Positions 5,211 to 7,523 of a DNA stretch of 7,523 nt are shown piece by piece. The position numbers were made by a program, and so were the translations under genes. The number at the start of each line of letters is the position of its first letter. The first letter of the stretch is position 1. The stretch is from VRUE01 sp047519745 (lineage in GTDB: Bacteria > Actinomycetota > Thermoleophilia > Solirubrobacterales > 70-9): contig JAPVSJ010000056.1 of assembly GCA_047519745.1 (NCBI GenBank), positions 1 through 7,523 of the forward strand, given 5' to 3'. Below the pieces are notes generated by a model. That model was given only the letters and a program-made list of their open reading frames with translations. It was not told the origin of the DNA and made no database searches.

Positions 5211-6909
5211 CCTCGCCCTGGAGCAGGGCGATCGCCTGCTCGGCGGCCCCGTCGACCGGCAGCTCGTGCTCGGCCCCGCTGGATCGCTCGCTCGCCTCGA
5301 CGACTCCCTTGGCGAGCCCGCGCCGGCCGACGACCACGCGCAGCGGGCAGCCGAGCAGCTCGGCGTCGGTCAGCTTCTCCCCCGGGCCGGCGTCGCGGTC
5401 GTCGTAGAGAACCTCCGCCCCACCCTCGCGCAGGGCCGCGTAGAGCTTGTCGGCTGCCTCGCGCTCGGGCTCGCCGGCCTTGGCGAGGGAGACGAGCTGC
5501 ACTTGCCAGGGCGCGAGGGCAGCGGGCCAGACGATGCCGCGCTCATCCGCCCCCTGCTCGATCGCCGCGGCGACGATGCGTGCTGGGCCGATCCCGTAGG
5601 AGCCCATCACGATAGGTCGCTCGGCCCCGTTCTCGTCGAGATAGGTCGCCCCGAGCGGCTCGGAGTAGCGAGTGCCGAGCTGGAAGATGTTGCCGATCTC
5701 GATCACGGGCTCGATCTCGATCGTGCCGCCGCCGGGGGCGGTGTCGCCCGCCTCGACCGTGCGCACGTCCAGCTCGTAGGCCTCGAAGTCGCGGGAGGGG
5801 TCGATGCCACGCAGGTGGGTGTTCGGCCTGTTGGCGCCGGAGACGTAGGAATTGCCGCTGAGCGCCGCGTCCTTGATGATCGGCAGGCCGCTGCCGACGG
5901 GGCCGAGATAGCCGACGGGGCCGAGCTGCGCCTCGATCTCCTCGCTGCTCGCCTGGCGAAAGTCGGTCTTCATCCCGTTGCGCAGCTTGATCTCGTTGAG
6001 TCGGTGGTCGCCGCGAAGCAGCACGAGGACCATGCCGCGACCCTCGACGATTATCGGCAGGGTCTTGATGAAGCTTCCCCGCGGGAGTCCGAGGTGGTCC
6101 GCCACCTCCTCGACCTTGGTCAAGCCGGGCGTATCGACCTCCTCGGGGGCGTCCAGCGGCGCCGGCAGCTCGACAGGCTGCGCTTGCGCCGAGGCGATCT
6201 CGACATTGGCGGCGTAGCCGGGAGCCAGCGCCACCTCGTTCTCGCCGGCCGAGCAGGGCGCCATGTACTCGTGGGCGCCGGAACCGCCCATCATCCCCAC
6301 GTCGGACTCGACCCGGTACCAGCGCAGGCCGCAGCGATCGAAGATCCGCCCATAGGCCCCGCTCTGCAGCTCGTAGGAGCGAGCAAGGCCCTCCTCGTCG
6401 CGGTCGAAGGAGTAGGCGTCCTTCATCGTGAACTCGCGGGTGCGCAGGACGCCCGCGCGCGGCCGCGGCTCGTCGCGCTCCTTGGTCTGGATCTGGAACA
6501 CCATGATTGGCAGGTCGCGGTAGGAGCGCACCTCGCGGGCGACGTGGGAGGTGACGCACTCCTCATGGGTCATCGCCAGGACCATCTCGGCGCCCTTGCG
6601 GTCCTCGAGCTTGAACAGCTCGTCGATCGCGTACCGCCCGGTCTTCTTCCAGGCCTCGGCCGGCTGCAGCACCGGCATCAGCATCTCCTGGCAGCCGATC
6701 CCCTCCATCTCCTTGCGCAGAATCGCCTCCACCTTCCGCTCCACGCGCAGGCCCGCAGGCAGATAGGTCCATAGGCCAGCCCCCAGTTGGCGGATCAACC
6801 CCGCCCGCACCATCAACTTGTGAGACACCGCCTCCGCATCCGAAGGCGCGTCCTTGAGGGTCGGAATGAAGCTCTCGCTCAGTCGCGTCACTGCGGGAAA
6901 CCTATCCAC
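5203..6909 (-). CDS. proS: prolyl-tRNA synthetase
   Basis: The 568-residue product is a full-length bacterial-type class II ProRS, which charges tRNA(Pro) in the cytoplasm. Visible parts are RLSESFIPTLKDAP near the start, TGRYAIDELFKLEDRKG (90-106), and motif 2 with ERDEPRPRAGVLRTREF (144-160). The insertion (editing) domain at about 230-385 has FIKT (280-283) and LLRGDHRLNEIK (297-308), and hydrolyses Ala-tRNA(Pro). Motif 3 has VMGSYGIGPAR (434-444), and the anticodon-binding domain runs from about 465 to the end. The family's usual GPTHEE appears here as AMTHEE (112-117). The listed start is GTG 6909, but no good ribosome site precedes it. The second GTG, six codons on (6891), lies nearer to where the homologous part begins and could be the real start. 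The ispG-proS order is common in bacteria, often behind dxr and rseP. Confidence 0.95.
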   Translation of the reverse strand: MDRFPAVTRLSESFIPTLKDAPSDAEAVSHKLMVRAGLIRQLGAGLWTYLPAGLRVERKVEAILRKEMEGIGCQEMLMPVLQPAEAWKKTGRYAIDELFKLEDRKGAEMVLAMTHEECVTSHVAREVRSYRDLPIMVFQIQTKERDEPRPRAGVLRTREFTMKDAYSFDRDEEGLARSYELQSGAYGRIFDRCGLRWYRVESDVGMMGGSGAHEYMAPCSAGENEVALAPGYAANVEIASAQAQPVELPAPLDAPEEVDTPGLTKVEEVADHLGLPRGSFIKTLPIIVEGRGMVLVLLRGDHRLNEIKLRNGMKTDFRQASSEEIEAQLGPVGYLGPVGSGLPIIKDAALSGNSYVSGANRPNTHLRGIDPSRDFEAYELDVRTVEAGDTAPGGGTIEIEPVIEIGNIFQLGTRYSEPLGATYLDENGAERPIVMGSYGIGPARIVAAAIEQGADERGIVWPAALAPWQVQLVSLAKAGEPEREAADKLYAALREGGAEVLYDDRDAGPGEKLTDAELLGCPLRVVVGRRGLAKGVVEASERSSGAEHELPVDGAAEQAIALLQGEDG

Positions 6910-6954
6910 TAGTAAGGCGGATGGCGGTCGACAGGACGTCTCGGCGAGTAGGGC

Positions 6955-7523
6955 TTAAGCCCTGGTGAAGCGGCGACCGGCGGTGGGAGAGGCCTTCTCG
7001 TCGAGCAGGACCTTGTCCGACTCGCCTCGTTCGACCGCTTCCTTCTCCATCCGAGCGATCTTCTCCGGCGTCAATTCGCCGGCGTTTTCGTCCTCGATCT
7101 TCTTGAGCCAGGCCGCACCCTCGCGCGACTCAGTCTCGTCGAACTCGACCTTGCCCCGGTCAAGGGATTTGTCGATCTCTTCGAAGAGAGTGTCTACGAG
7201 CTTGGCTTGGGGCACCTTGCGCAGCGGCTTGCCGTGGGCGTAGATCAGGCCCTCGTTCTTGGCTCCGGCGATGCCGAAATCGGCGTGGCTGGCCTCGCCG
7301 ATCCCGTTGACGGCGCAGCCCAGCACCGCCACCTCGACCGGCTCGGCGTAGCCTTCCAGCCGTTGCTCGATCTCGGCGACGACCGAGTCCATGTCGAACT
7401 GGAGGCGGCCGCAGGTCGGGCAGGCGATCAGGACCGGGCCGCGCTCGCGCAGCTGCAGCGCCTTGAGGATCTCCCAGGCGACCTTGACCTCCTCCTCGGC
7501 GTGGAAGGTCGAGAGGCTGATCC
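6955..7523 (-). CDS. ispG: 4-hydroxy-3-methylbut-2-en-1-yl diphosphate synthase (IspG/GcpE), C-terminal part
   Basis: The last 189 residues are in the window; the frame runs off the right edge. IspG reduces methylerythritol cyclodiphosphate to HMBDP in the MEP route to isoprenoids, using a [4Fe-4S] cluster. The cluster ligands are visible: CPTCGR (both Cys, encoded around 7411-7422) and GCAVNGIGEA (Cys codon at 7315-7317, with the Glu ligand in GEA). The beginning of the visible part, ISLSTFHAEEEVKVAWEILK, belongs to the end of the TIM-barrel domain. Beyond VDTLFEEIDKSL, where E. coli-type proteins roughly end, there is a charged tail of about 68 residues (6958-7161) rich in Glu and Lys and ending TAGRRFTRA. 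The stop lies 45 bases before proS, so the two genes are probably co-transcribed. Nothing recognisable is in that 45-base gap. Confidence 0.93.
   Translation of the reverse strand, partial: ISLSTFHAEEEVKVAWEILKALQLRERGPVLIACPTCGRLQFDMDSVVAEIEQRLEGYAEPVEVAVLGCAVNGIGEASHADFGIAGAKNEGLIYAHGKPLRKVPQAKLVDTLFEEIDKSLDRGKVEFDETESREGAAWLKKIEDENAGELTPEKIARMEKEAVERGESDKVLLDEKASPTAGRRFTRA

Noticed and set aside
5089..6774. 561-residue plus-strand open frame
   Set aside because: It is antisense to proS and the start of pgsA. No protein motif is recognisable, and the opposite strand encodes a complete synthetase.
6910..6954. Possible promoter or leader between ispG and proS
   Set aside because: The 45 bases show no convincing -10/-35 pair or attenuator structure, and the two genes are normally co-transcribed.

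Overview
The window looks like a piece of a high-GC actinomycetote chromosome, or a metagenome contig from one. The deep-branching class Thermoleophilia (Solirubrobacterales or Gaiellales) or Rubrobacteria is my best guess. The reasons are near-saturated G/C third positions in most genes, GTG starts, a MEP-pathway ispG followed by proS and pgsA, and a GarA-like FHA gene followed by an FtsR-like MerR gene, a pair typical of Actinobacteria. The class-level placement is inference. No rRNA, tRNA or CRISPR array was seen.

Almost everything is read from the minus strand, so transcription runs from right to left. At the right edge is the 3' part of ispG (isoprenoid precursor synthesis). It is followed by proS (prolyl-tRNA synthetase) and by a CDP-alcohol phosphatidyltransferase gene (pgsA) that overlaps proS by 8 nt. 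A short gap then carries a good promoter (a TATAAT -10 and a TTGAAC -35) with a palindrome over the -35. This promoter appears to start a second operon. That operon encodes an 89-aa RsiG-like protein with a c-di-GMP signature, a zinc-ribbon/FHA protein of the GarA/OdhI type, an FtsR-like MerR regulator, an SRPBCC protein and, after an interruption, an alkylglycerone-phosphate-synthase-like flavoprotein.

The interruption is the most interesting structure here. It is a ~117-bp non-coding element with perfect 20-bp terminal inverted repeats and two further nested stems, flanked by a 5-6 bp direct repeat (CTCAT/C). Removing the element and one repeat copy in silico restores a TGATG stop/start overlap with a GGAGGA ribosome site. 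It therefore looks like a MITE-type insertion that separated two translationally coupled genes. The flavoprotein gene's present ribosome binding site lies inside one arm of the hairpin.

The left 730 bp differ. A plus-strand gene for a small exported beta-rich protein converges on the flavoprotein gene, with stop codons sharing CTAG, and it has a different codon bias (GAA for 11 of 12 Glu). Directly beside its 5' end is a minus-strand fragment of a YVTN-type beta-propeller. Both genes seem to lack their N-termini, which points to a deletion, a rearrangement or a chimeric assembly join near positions 180-200.

Functionally, the right part is housekeeping (isoprenoids, translation, phospholipid head groups). 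The central operon combines nitrogen/carbon signalling (FHA), cell-division-type regulation (MerR) and possible c-di-GMP/sigma control (RsiG-like). The SRPBCC and AGPS-like genes at its end may concern lipids, possibly ether lipids.
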